DNA from: Streptomyces brasiliensis
GTDB taxonomy: Bacteria > Actinomycetota > Actinomycetes > Streptomycetales > Streptomycetaceae
Direction of reading: 5' to 3'
Length of the DNA: 64,000 nt
NCBI RefSeq assembly: GCF_014647875.1
Contig: NZ_BMQA01000003.1
Span: 248,001 to 312,000, forward strand
Shown here: positions 17,168 to 24,505 of the stretch, in pieces
Layout: each line of letters begins with the position of its first letter
Numbering within the stretch: the first letter of the stretch is position 1
Program-made: the position numbers and the translations under genes
The notes under the pieces: generated by a model
The model's input: only the letters and a program-made list of their open reading frames with translations
Database searches by the model: none
Told to the model about the DNA's origin: nothing

Positions 17168-17572
17168 CTAATCCGTGAGCAAGGGGGGTCCGGGCCAGTC
17201 TCGGACGCGGGGAGTACCGTCCACGCGCGTGTGCCGGACGACGAGCCCCGGCACGATCTCGAGCCGCCCGGCGGCGACGAGGCAGGAGACGGTTTCGCTG
17301 CCGCCCGCGTCGGCCTCGAAGGCGACCACGACGGGCGGCGATTCACCGAGGGACCCGCACAGCTGTGTCACCTCGGCCGGTGCGGGCGCGCGGAACACGG
17401 GGTCCTGGAAGGACGACGGGCAGGACACGAGGACGGGGTCACCGAAGACGAGCTCCAGGCCGTGGTGGTGGGCCGGGTCGTACCCGGCGGCCGGCCGGAA
17501 CTCCGCGGCGGTCCAGGCGATCACCTCCCAGTCCCACCAGCTCCCCTCGGGCAGCCGCAGCGCGCCGTCCAT
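17168..17572 (-). CDS. conserved hypothetical protein (beta-rich, 134 aa)
   Basis: Starts MDGALRLPEGSWWDWEVIAW; rich in Trp, His and Pro in the first half and beta-strand-like afterwards. No known motif recognised. It begins 15 bases after the stop of the large GNAT/acyl-CoA synthetase gene and ends 10 bases before the DUF5998 start, so it looks like a member of the same leftward operon. GC3 is coding-like. Confidence 0.72.
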   Translation of the reverse strand: MDGALRLPEGSWWDWEVIAWTAAEFRPAAGYDPAHHHGLELVFGDPVLVSCPSSFQDPVFRAPAPAEVTQLCGSLGESPPVVVAFEADAGGSETVSCLVAAGRLEIVPGLVVRHTRVDGTPRVRDWPGPPLLTD

Positions 17573-17587
17573 GTCCCCCTCCTCTTC

Positions 17588-20470
17588 TCAGTAGGCGGGG
17601 AGCGTGCGGGGACCGAGGTCGTCGCGGGCCGGTGGAGGTGCGAGGCGGACCGTGGCGCCGAGGACGCTCAGTGCGTGCGGGGCCACGACAACCGGTTCCA
17701 GGGTGACCGCGACCACCTCGGGGTGGTCGTCGACCAGACGGGACACGCGTAGCAGCAGCTCCTCGATGGCGGGCGTGTCGACCGGGGTCGAGCCGCGCCA
17801 GCCGAACAGGAGCGGTGCCGTCCGGATGGAACGCACCAGCGAGGTCGCTTCCCGGTCCGTGACCGGGACCAGCCGGTGCGCCGTGTCGTCGAGCAGCTGC
17901 GACGCGGCCCCGGCCAGCCCGAAGGACACCACGGCACCGGCCGCCGGATCGATGACGGCCCGTACGACGGTGTCCACACCCCTGGGCGCCATCGCCTGCA
18001 CCACCGGCCGCAGCTCCACCGGCTTCCCGAACAGCTCGGTCAACTCGGCGTACGCACGCCGCAGCTGCTCCTCGTCCGCCAGGTCGAGCCGTACGCCGCC
18101 CAGGTCCGCGCGGTGCCGCAGATGCGGGGCTGTGGCCTTGAGGGCGACCGGGTAGCCGAGGGTGCGGGCGGCTTCGGCGGCGGCGTCGGGCGTGGGGGCC
18201 GCGATCGCCGGGCGCACGTGGATGCCGTACCGCGCCAGCAGCTCGCATGTCTCCTCGGCGCCGGGCGTCAGCCCCTGGCCGCGCGCGAGCAGCCCGTCGA
18301 TCAGCTCGGCGGCACCCTTCTCGTCGATGTCCTCGAACTCGGGCACTTTCCCGGGATCGACAGCTTCCCGCCGCCACTGCGCGTACTTGACGGCTTCCCC
18401 GAGAGCCTGCACGGCCCGCTCGGGGGCGGGGTAGGCGGGGATGAGCCGGGAGGGTTCCCGGTCGCCCGGCGAGTCAGCTGCTGTCGCGGTGGACAGTCGT
18501 TCCGCAGGGCGACGGGGGTCTCCCCGCTCGGGCGAAGCCGGGAGTGGGGGACGGTGGGCACCGCCTGCGGTACCGGGTGGCGTCGCAACCGCCTGTGGAG
18601 CGGTACTGGTCGCCGCCGACAACGCCTCAGCAAGCCCTCCGAGCTCCACGTGCACCACCAGCACCGGCTTCCCGGGCACCCCCGCCGAAGCCGAGCTCAA
18701 CGCCTCCGCCAGCTCCGCGTCCCCCGGCGACCCCTCCCCGATCGCCGGAATCGCCGTCACCACCACCGCGTCGCACGACTCGTCCGCCAGCGCCCCGGAC
18801 AGCGCCCGGTGGAAGTCCTCCGCCGTCGCCCCCGTGGTGAGGTCGACCGGACGCGACGGCCGCAACCCCTCCGCCAGACACTGGTCGTACGTCAGCAGCC
18901 CCAGCGACTCGGAGTTCCCGACGATCGCCACCCGCGGCCCGGCCGGCAGCGGCTGGCGCGCGAGCAGCAGCCCCGCGTCCACCAGCTCGGTGATCGTGTC
19001 GACCCGGATCACCCCGGCCTGCCGCAGCAGCGCGGACACCGTCGCGCGCGGCAACCGGGTCGCCCGCACCGCGTGCCCCTGCGGAGCGGACCCCGCGCCC
19101 TGCACCACGACCAGCGGCTTGGCCGCCGCCGTACGCCGGGCGAGGCGCGTGAACTTGCGCGGGTTGCCGATGGACTCCAGGTACATGAGGACGACGTCGG
19201 TGTCGGGGTCGTCGTACCAGTACTGCATGACGTCGTTGCCGGACACGTCGGCGCGGTTGCCGGACGACACGAACGTGGACACGCCCGTGACCCCGGTGAC
19301 GCCCCCGCCCCGCCGGTGCAGCCGGGACAGCAGCGCGATGCCGATGGCGCCGGACTGGGCGAACAGCCCGATCCTCCCGGCGCGCGGCATCTCCGGGGCG
19401 AGCGAGGCGTTGAGCCGCACCTCAGGGGAGGTGTTGATGACGCCGAAGGCGTTCGGCCCGATGATCCGCATGCCGTACGTGCGCGCGTGCCGGACGAGTT
19501 CGCGCTGCCGCTCGCGTCCGTCGGGCCCGCTCTCCGCGTAGCCGGCGGAGACCACCACCAGCCCCTGCACCCCGTGCTCGCCGCACTCGGTGACCACGTG
19601 GGGCACGTGGTCGGCCGGCACGGCCACCACCGCGAGGTCGACATGGCCGTCGATGTCCCGCACCGAGCGGTACGCCGGAACGCCGTCGATGTCCTTCAGC
19701 CCCTCGGGGAACGCCGTGTTGACGGCGTAGAGGCTCCCGGTGAACCCGGCGTCCCGGATGTTGCCGAGGAGCCCGCGGCCGACCCCGCCGGGCGCGCGGC
19801 CGACGCCGACGACCGCGACGGAGCCGGGCGCGAGCAGCCGTCGTACGGACCGCGCCTCCGCGCGCTGCTCCCGCGCGCGCTGCACGGCGAGCGACCGGTC
19901 CGTGGGTTCGAGGTCGAACTCCAGCCGTACGACGCCGTCCTCGAAGCTGCGCTTCTGGGTGTACCCGGCGTCCGTGAACACCTTGATCATCTTGGTGTTG
20001 GCGGGCAGCACCTCGGCGGCGAACCGGCGGATGCCGCGCTCGCGGGCGACGGCCGCGATGTGTTCCAGGAGCGCGGAGGCGACCCCGCGGCCCTGGTGCG
20101 CGTCCTGCACCAGGAACGCGACCTCGGCCTCGTCGGCGGGCGCGGAGGCGGGCGCGCCGTCGACGCCGATGCGGTCGTAGCGCACGGTGGCGATGAACTC
20201 GCCGCCGATGGTGGCCGCGAGCCCCACCCTGTCCACGAAGTCGTGGTGCGTGAAGCGGTGGACGTCCTTGGCGGACAGTCGGGGGTACGGCGCGAAGAAG
20301 CGGTAGTACTTCGACTCGTCCGAGACCTGCTCATAGAAGCTGACCAGGCGGTCGGCGTCGTCGACGGTGATGGGCCGGATGCGCGCGGTGCCCCCGTCGC
20401 GCAGCACCACGTCCGCCTCCCAGTGGGCGGGGTACTCGTGCCGGTCCTGCCGGTCCGCCGGGGTCTGCAT
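17588..20470 (-). CDS. PatA-type protein acetyltransferase: GNAT fused to ADP-forming acyl-CoA synthetase-like domains
   Basis: 960-aa multidomain protein. N-terminal GNAT domain (about 25-200) with acetyl-CoA loop AEVAFLVQDAHQGRGVASAL; CoA-binding domain (about 230-370: PGSVAVVGVGRAPGGVGRGL); succinyl-CoA-ligase-like domains (about 370-650: GLFAQSGAIGIALLSRLHRR); Pro/Ala-rich linker; C-terminal ATP-grasp domain (GYPVALKATAPHLRHRADLG). Related Pat proteins of Streptomyces acetylate acyl-CoA synthetases to shut them off. In such proteins the synthetase half usually acts as a sensor and not an enzyme. ATG at 20470 (MQTPADRQ) chosen over an upstream in-frame start. The linker carries a repeat-like insertion (separate entry). 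Confidence 0.87.
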   Translation of the reverse strand: MQTPADRQDRHEYPAHWEADVVLRDGGTARIRPITVDDADRLVSFYEQVSDESKYYRFFAPYPRLSAKDVHRFTHHDFVDRVGLAATIGGEFIATVRYDRIGVDGAPASAPADEAEVAFLVQDAHQGRGVASALLEHIAAVARERGIRRFAAEVLPANTKMIKVFTDAGYTQKRSFEDGVVRLEFDLEPTDRSLAVQRAREQRAEARSVRRLLAPGSVAVVGVGRAPGGVGRGLLGNIRDAGFTGSLYAVNTAFPEGLKDIDGVPAYRSVRDIDGHVDLAVVAVPADHVPHVVTECGEHGVQGLVVVSAGYAESGPDGRERQRELVRHARTYGMRIIGPNAFGVINTSPEVRLNASLAPEMPRAGRIGLFAQSGAIGIALLSRLHRRGGGVTGVTGVSTFVSSGNRADVSGNDVMQYWYDDPDTDVVLMYLESIGNPRKFTRLARRTAAAKPLVVVQGAGSAPQGHAVRATRLPRATVSALLRQAGVIRVDTITELVDAGLLLARQPLPAGPRVAIVGNSESLGLLTYDQCLAEGLRPSRPVDLTTGATAEDFHRALSGALADESCDAVVVTAIPAIGEGSPGDAELAEALSSASAGVPGKPVLVVHVELGGLAEALSAATSTAPQAVATPPGTAGGAHRPPLPASPERGDPRRPAERLSTATAADSPGDREPSRLIPAYPAPERAVQALGEAVKYAQWRREAVDPGKVPEFEDIDEKGAAELIDGLLARGQGLTPGAEETCELLARYGIHVRPAIAAPTPDAAAEAARTLGYPVALKATAPHLRHRADLGGVRLDLADEEQLRRAYAELTELFGKPVELRPVVQAMAPRGVDTVVRAVIDPAAGAVVSFGLAGAASQLLDDTAHRLVPVTDREATSLVRSIRTAPLLFGWRGSTPVDTPAIEELLLRVSRLVDDHPEVVAVTLEPVVVAPHALSVLGATVRLAPPPARDDLGPRTLPAY
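18506..18556. repeat. hairpin-type interspersed repeat inside the pat-like gene linker
   Basis: Within the linker before the ATP-grasp domain the DNA reads GGTCTCCCCGCTCGGGCGAA followed by GCCGGGAGTGGGGGAC, an imperfect inverted repeat (CCCC-GCTC against GAGT-GGGG). It closely resembles a palindromic sequence I know to be dispersed in Streptomyces genomes. It is in frame and encodes SPERGDPRR-type residues. Confidence 0.5.
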
Positions 20471-20605
20471 GGGCCCCAGAGTACGGCTCGCCAACGACAC
20501 TGGCGCGAGGCAGTCTGTGGGGAACGGAGTCGGACCGAGGCCGCGGTCCGACTCCGCACCGGGTGGGTCGAAGGACCCCTCCGGGCATGCTTCACCATAT
20601 GGGAA

Positions 20606-20621
20606 ACTGGTCTAGACAACC
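20606..20621. promoter_or_regulatory. DasR-responsive element (dre) upstream of ptsH
   Basis: ACTGGTCTAGACAACC matches the 16-bp dre consensus (A[C/G]TGGTCTAGACCA[C/G]T) at 14 of 16 positions, with the core TGGTCTAGAC intact. It ends 23 bases before the ptsH ATG. DasR, the GlcNAc-responsive GntR regulator, is known to control pts genes in Streptomyces, so this site fits established biology. Confidence 0.85.
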
Positions 20622-20644
20622 CTGACACCGAAGGGCAGCACACC

Positions 20645-20926
20645 ATGGCTGAGCGCCGCGTCAACGTCGGCTGGGCCGAGGGCCTCCACGCCCGCCCCGC
20701 CTCCATCTTCGTCCGAGCCGCCACGGCCGCAGGCGTCCCCGTGACGATCTCCAAGGCCGACGGCAACCCCGTCAACGCGGCGTCCATGCTGGCCGTCCTC
20801 AGCCTGGGCGCGCAGGGCGGCGAGGAGATCGTCCTCGCCTCCGACGCCGAGGGCGCGGACATCGCCCTGGACCGGCTGGCCAAGCTGGTCGCCGAGGGTC
20901 TCGAGGAACTGCCCGAGACCGTCTGA
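20645..20926 (+). CDS. ptsH: HPr, phosphocarrier protein of the PTS
   Basis: 93-aa HPr. Phosphorylation site His15 lies in GLHARPAS and Ser47 in the NAASMLA segment corresponds to the regulatory serine region. It passes phosphate from PEP via enzyme I to IIA proteins, for example in N-acetylglucosamine uptake. Family length is about 85-95 aa. Monocistronic: preceded by a dre operator and followed by a strong hairpin. Confidence 0.96.
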   Translation: MAERRVNVGWAEGLHARPASIFVRAATAAGVPVTISKADGNPVNAASMLAVLSLGAQGGEEIVLASDAEGADIALDRLAKLVAEGLEELPETV

Positions 20927-20948
20927 GCCGTACCGGAGCAGTACCGGG

Positions 20949-20981
20949 AAGCCGCGTCGCCCAGCACGGGTGACGCGGCTT
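20949..20981 (+). terminator. intrinsic terminator of ptsH
   Basis: 14-bp stem 20949-20962 / 20968-20981 with a single G-T wobble and 5-base loop, followed by TTCGCGCTTTCG-like sequence. Begins AAGCCGCGTC. May also act on the convergent GntR gene. Confidence 0.82.
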
Positions 20982-21118
20982 TCGCGCTTTCGCGGCACGC
21001 CGAACAAATGCGCCGCAGGGCACACGAATGACACGTGCGCCATGAATTCACGGCGCACGCAAAAAGGCAACGGAAATTCACCTCGCCGAATATCCCCTCT
21101 TTGTATACGGCGCCCGTG

Positions 21119-21805
21119 TCAATGCCGCAGGCTCGGCATGTTTACGGGGTGTTGCGAATTCCTCACACGCTCCCCGCCGGAGGCGAGCCGCAGCCGGTGC
21201 GCGGACGTCGCGCGCTCGGTGTGCAGCGCCGTGACCGCCCGCGCGCGCTCGCCGTCGCCGCGCGCCACGGCGTCCACGATGGCGCCGTGCTCCGCCCAGG
21301 ACTCCACAGCGCCGGCGGGCGCCTCCACCGCGTACATCCACGCGATCTTGTACCGCAACCGGGTGAGCACCGAGGTCAGGGACTGACTGCCGGAGGCCTG
21401 CGCGAGTGTCTCGTGGAACCAGCCCCCCAGCGAGCGCAGATCTTCGCTGTTGCCCCTCCTGGCCCGCTCCTGACCCAGTCTGACCAGGCCGCGCAGCACT
21501 TTGAGGTGTGCCTCGGTGCGCCGCTGGGCGGCCCGGGAGGCGCCGAGCGGCTCCAGGAGCATGCGCAACTCCAGCAGGTCGGCGGCCTCCTGCTCGGTCG
21601 GTTCGGCCACGCACGCGCCCGCGTGCCGCCGGGTCACGACGAAGCCCTCGGCCTCCAGCGTGCGCAGGGCCTCCCGGACGGGGACGCGCGAGACGCCGTA
21701 GCGGCGTGCGAGGACTTCCTCGGTTAGCCGGCTGCCGCGCTCGTAGACACCTGCGACGATGTCGTCCCGGATCGCCGTGCATACCGAGTGCGCCGGAATA
21801 CGCAT
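21119..21805 (-). CDS. GntR-family (FadR subgroup, FCD domain) transcriptional regulator
   Basis: 228-aa regulator: N-terminal winged helix (RDDIVAGVYERGSRLTEEVLARRYGVSRVPVREALRTL-type, with ...EGFVVTRRHAGACV wing) and C-terminal all-helical FCD ligand domain from about residue 80, with metal-site-like His residues in WFHETLAQ, EHGAIVDAV and LHTERATSAH. Ligand and targets unknown; no adjacent metabolic gene suggests one. ATG at 21805 follows GGCGGAGGT. Convergent with ptsH and upstream of, but unlinked to, the M23 gene. Confidence 0.88.
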   Translation of the reverse strand: MRIPAHSVCTAIRDDIVAGVYERGSRLTEEVLARRYGVSRVPVREALRTLEAEGFVVTRRHAGACVAEPTEQEAADLLELRMLLEPLGASRAAQRRTEAHLKVLRGLVRLGQERARRGNSEDLRSLGGWFHETLAQASGSQSLTSVLTRLRYKIAWMYAVEAPAGAVESWAEHGAIVDAVARGDGERARAVTALHTERATSAHRLRLASGGERVRNSQHPVNMPSLRH

Positions 21806-21939
21806 GACCGACCTCCGCCTTGATCCCCGTGAAACGTCGACGGTGTGTTCAGCGACTCTATTGCAATGAGCCGGAATTTCCGACGGGGGCCGGAATCCAT
21901 AGATATTTTTTGGACAGCGGAGCGTCCGAAACGACGAAA

Positions 21940-21963
21940 GCCCCGGCTCGGGGGAGCCGGGGC
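21940..21963 (-). terminator. intrinsic terminator of the M23 peptidase gene
   Basis: 9-bp perfect stem 21940-21948 / 21955-21963 (GCCCCGGCT), 6-base loop, followed on the minus strand by TTTCGTCGTTT. It lies 23 bases after the peptidase stop codon. Confidence 0.85.
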
Positions 21964-21985
21964 CTCGATGTCTCGCCGTGCGTCG

Positions 21986-22741
21986 TCAGACGTTCACACC
22001 GTGCTTGCGGAGGTAGGCGACGGGGTCGACGTCCGAGCCGTACTCCGGGGTCGTACGGGCCTCGAAGTGGAGGTGCGGTCCGGTCACGTTGCCGGTCGCA
22101 CCCGACAGGCCGATCTGCTGGCCCGGGACGACCTTCTGGCCGACAGAGACGCCGATCGACGACAGGTGACCGTACTGGGTGTACATCCCGTCGGCCATCC
22201 TGATGACGATCTGGTTGCCGTACGCCCCGCCCCAGCCGGTCGACACGACCGTGCCCAGGCCGACCGCGAGGACCGTGCTCCCGCTGGCCGCGTGGAAGTC
22301 GACGCCGGTGTGGGCGCCGGAGGACCACAGGGAGCCCCCGGTCAGGTAGCCGGTGGAGACGTACGAGTGCGCGATGGGCGGCACGAAGGTGTTGAGGCGC
22401 TTGCGCTCGGCCTCACGAGCGGCGCGCACCTTGGCGGCACGCTCCTCCTTGGCCTTCTGCGCGGCGGCCTTGCGTGCGGCCGCCTCGGCCGCCTTCTCCT
22501 CGGCGGCCTGCTGCTGTGCGGCGGCCTGGGCGTCGATCTGCTTCGCGACCGAGTCGCGGAGGGTGAGGACGGGGGTCAGGCCGGTCTGTGCGGCGGGGGC
22601 CTCGGCGGCGAGCGCAGGAGTGGCCGCGAGAGTGCCCATGACGCCGGTGGTGGCGAGAGCGGCGACGCCCGCCGCACGAGCGGTGGTGCGGCGCGTCCGG
22701 CTGGGCCGGCGGTGCTTCCCGGGGGCGCGGGTGAACGCCAT
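21986..22741 (-). CDS. secreted M23 (LytM-type) metallopeptidase
   Basis: 251 aa. Residues 1-46 form a long twin-Arg-rich signal peptide with h-region AAGVAALATTGVMGTLAATP and Ala-x-Ala cleavage near PALAAEA. About 55-115 is an Ala/Lys/Glu coiled coil (QQQAAEEKAAEAAARKAA). The M23 domain at about 125-250 holds zinc ligands in HTGVDF and the HLHFE motif. Likely a peptidoglycan endopeptidase acting in the wall. The long leader carries a c-di-AMP riboswitch, a known arrangement for wall hydrolases in Streptomyces. Confidence 0.93.
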   Translation of the reverse strand: MAFTRAPGKHRRPSRTRRTTARAAGVAALATTGVMGTLAATPALAAEAPAAQTGLTPVLTLRDSVAKQIDAQAAAQQQAAEEKAAEAAARKAAAQKAKEERAAKVRAAREAERKRLNTFVPPIAHSYVSTGYLTGGSLWSSGAHTGVDFHAASGSTVLAVGLGTVVSTGWGGAYGNQIVIRMADGMYTQYGHLSSIGVSVGQKVVPGQQIGLSGATGNVTGPHLHFEARTTPEYGSDVDPVAYLRKHGVNV

Positions 22742-22759
22742 GAAGGGACTGGTCCTTTC

Positions 22760-22900
22760 CTTCCCTCTCGCCTACCGGGTTAGCTGACGGGTTCGGAGCA
22801 GGAAGGTCTCCTACGGACCCCCTCGCTGCGCGCGGGCGTCCGATTCACCCCAGGGACTGCGTGGGTCCCCGGCTCCCCTGGCTCGTGCCGTACGGGGACT
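22760..22900 (-). ncRNA. c-di-AMP riboswitch (ydaO/yuaA type)
   Basis: On the minus strand the leader contains GGGGAGCCGGGGACCCA, then GGGGTGAATC, then a distal block GTAGGAGACCTTCCTGCTCC followed by CGAACCCGTCAGCTAACC and CGGTAGGCG. These are the conserved blocks of the ydaO motif, in order. It ends just before the GGAAGGAAAGGA ribosome-binding region. In Streptomyces these sit before resuscitation-factor and NlpC/M23 genes and switch expression off when c-di-AMP is high. Boundaries are approximate. Confidence 0.88.
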
Positions 22901-23069
22901 CGGCGATGACTGTCCGGTGCCGCGGGCGCGGCGCACTGCCTGACGAACAGCCCGGATGAAGCTAAGGGGGACAAGTGTCAATCCCCAAACCCATCCGGGC
23001 TTTTGTAGCGCATCCCACAGGGCAGACAGGCAACCTCTGCCCAATTCGGACATCTGGGGAAACACGAAA

Positions 23070-23101
23070 GGGCCCTGACGATCCGTCGGTCGCCAGGGCC
23101 C
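23070..23101 (-). terminator. intrinsic terminator of the M16 peptidase operon
   Basis: 8-bp perfect stem GGGCCCTG (23070-23077) with CAGGGCCC (23094-23101), 16-base loop, followed on the minus strand by TTTCGTGTTT. Lies 16 bases after the stop of the second M16 gene. Confidence 0.75.
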
Positions 23102-23116
23102 CTGCGCGCGCGTGCG

Positions 23117-24505
23117 CTACTCGGCCGGTACCACGGTCACTTCGCCGATGCCGAGGGCCTCCACGGCCTCCCTGATCTGCTCCGCGTCACCGACGAGGAC
23201 CGTGACGAGCCGGTCCACCGGGAAGGCGTTCACGACCGCTGCGGTGGCCTCCACGGTGCCGGTGGCGGCGAGCTGCTGGTACAGCGTCGCCTGGTAGTCG
23301 TCGGGCAGGTACTGCTCGACCTGGTCGGCGAGCGTGCCGGCCACGGCCGCCGCGGTCTCGTACTTGAGCGGCGCCACGCCGACCAGGTTCTGCACGGCGA
23401 CGTCGCGCTCCGCGTCGGTGAGGCCGTCGGCGGCGAGGGTGCGCAGCACCGTCCACAGGTCGGCCAGCGCCGGACCGGTGTTCGGGGTGTCCACGGAGCC
23501 GCTGATGGCGAGCATCGAGGCGCCCGTGTCGTCCGGGGCGGACCTGAGGACCTGGCCGAAGGCGCGCACCCCGTAGGTGTAACCCTTCTCCTCGCGCAGG
23601 ACGCGGTCCAGGCGGGAGGTGAGGGTGCCACCGAGGCAGTACGTCCCGAGCACCTGGGCGGGCCACACGCGGTCGTGCCGGTCGGAGCCGACGCGGCCGA
23701 TGAGCAGCTGCGTCTGGACGGCGCCGGGACGGTCCACGATCACGACGCGGCCGGTGTCGTCGGCGCCGACCGGCGGAACGGGGCGCGGCTGGGACGTCGA
23801 GCCGGTCCAGTCGCCCAGGGTCTCACCGAGCAGTTCGTCCAGGTCGATGCCGGTGAGGTCGCCGACGACCACGGCGGTGGCGGTCGCGGGCCGTACGTGC
23901 CGCTCGTAGTAGGAGCGGACGGCCGCCGAGTCGATCTTCTCGACGGTGTCCTCGGTGCCCTGGCGCGGGCGCGACATGCGCGAGGTCGCCGGGAACAGCT
24001 CCTTGGACAGCTCCTTGGCCGCCCGCCGGGAGGGGTTGGCCAGCTCGTGCGGGATCTCGTCCAGGCGGTTGCGGACCAGCCGCTCGACCTCACTGTCCGC
24101 GAACGCGGGCGCCCTGAGGGCGTCGGCGAGCAGTCCGAGCGCCTTGCCGAGACGGGAGGCGGGGACCTCCAGGCTCAGCCGGACGCCGGGGTGGTCGGCG
24201 TGCGCGTCGAGGGTGGCGCCGCAGCGCTCCAGCTCGGCGGCGAACTCCTCGGCGGAGTGCTTGTCGGTGCCCTCGGAGAAAGCCCGCGCCATGATCGTGG
24301 CAACGCCGTCGAAGCCGGCCGGCTCGGCGTCCAGGGGCGCGTCGAGGAGCACCTCGACGGCGACGACCTGCTGGCCGGGGCGGTGGCAGCGCAGCACGGT
24401 CAGGCCGTTGTCCAGCGTGCCCCGCTCGGGGGCCGGGAAGGCCCACGGCTTCGCCTCGCCCGCGCGGGGCTGGGGGTGGAACTCCATCGCGGCGAGCTCG
24501 GTCAC
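23117..24505 (-). CDS. M16-family peptidase-like subunit lacking the zinc motif
   Basis: 462-aa pitrilysin/processing-peptidase fold protein. It lacks HxxEH: the equivalent N-terminal helix reads DGVATIMARAFSEGTDKHSA. The C-terminal half keeps the conserved Arg/Tyr substrate-loop region LREEKGYTYGVRAFGQ. It is therefore the probable non-catalytic partner of the HxxEH gene upstream, as in alpha/beta processing peptidases. The ATG at 24505 overlaps the upstream stop by four bases (ATGA), so stoichiometric co-translation is likely. Confidence 0.88.
   Translation of the reverse strand: MTELAAMEFHPQPRAGEAKPWAFPAPERGTLDNGLTVLRCHRPGQQVVAVEVLLDAPLDAEPAGFDGVATIMARAFSEGTDKHSAEEFAAELERCGATLDAHADHPGVRLSLEVPASRLGKALGLLADALRAPAFADSEVERLVRNRLDEIPHELANPSRRAAKELSKELFPATSRMSRPRQGTEDTVEKIDSAAVRSYYERHVRPATATAVVVGDLTGIDLDELLGETLGDWTGSTSQPRPVPPVGADDTGRVVIVDRPGAVQTQLLIGRVGSDRHDRVWPAQVLGTYCLGGTLTSRLDRVLREEKGYTYGVRAFGQVLRSAPDDTGASMLAISGSVDTPNTGPALADLWTVLRTLAADGLTDAERDVAVQNLVGVAPLKYETAAAVAGTLADQVEQYLPDDYQATLYQQLAATGTVEATAAVVNAFPVDRLVTVLVGDAEQIREAVEALGIGEVTVVPAE

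Noticed and set aside
17876..20926. Very long open frame (over 1000 codons) on the plus strand opposite the acetyltransferase gene and running into ptsH
   Set aside because: It is antisense to a clear multidomain gene; its translation is His/Arg/Gly-rich without motifs. Only its last 93 codons are real (ptsH).
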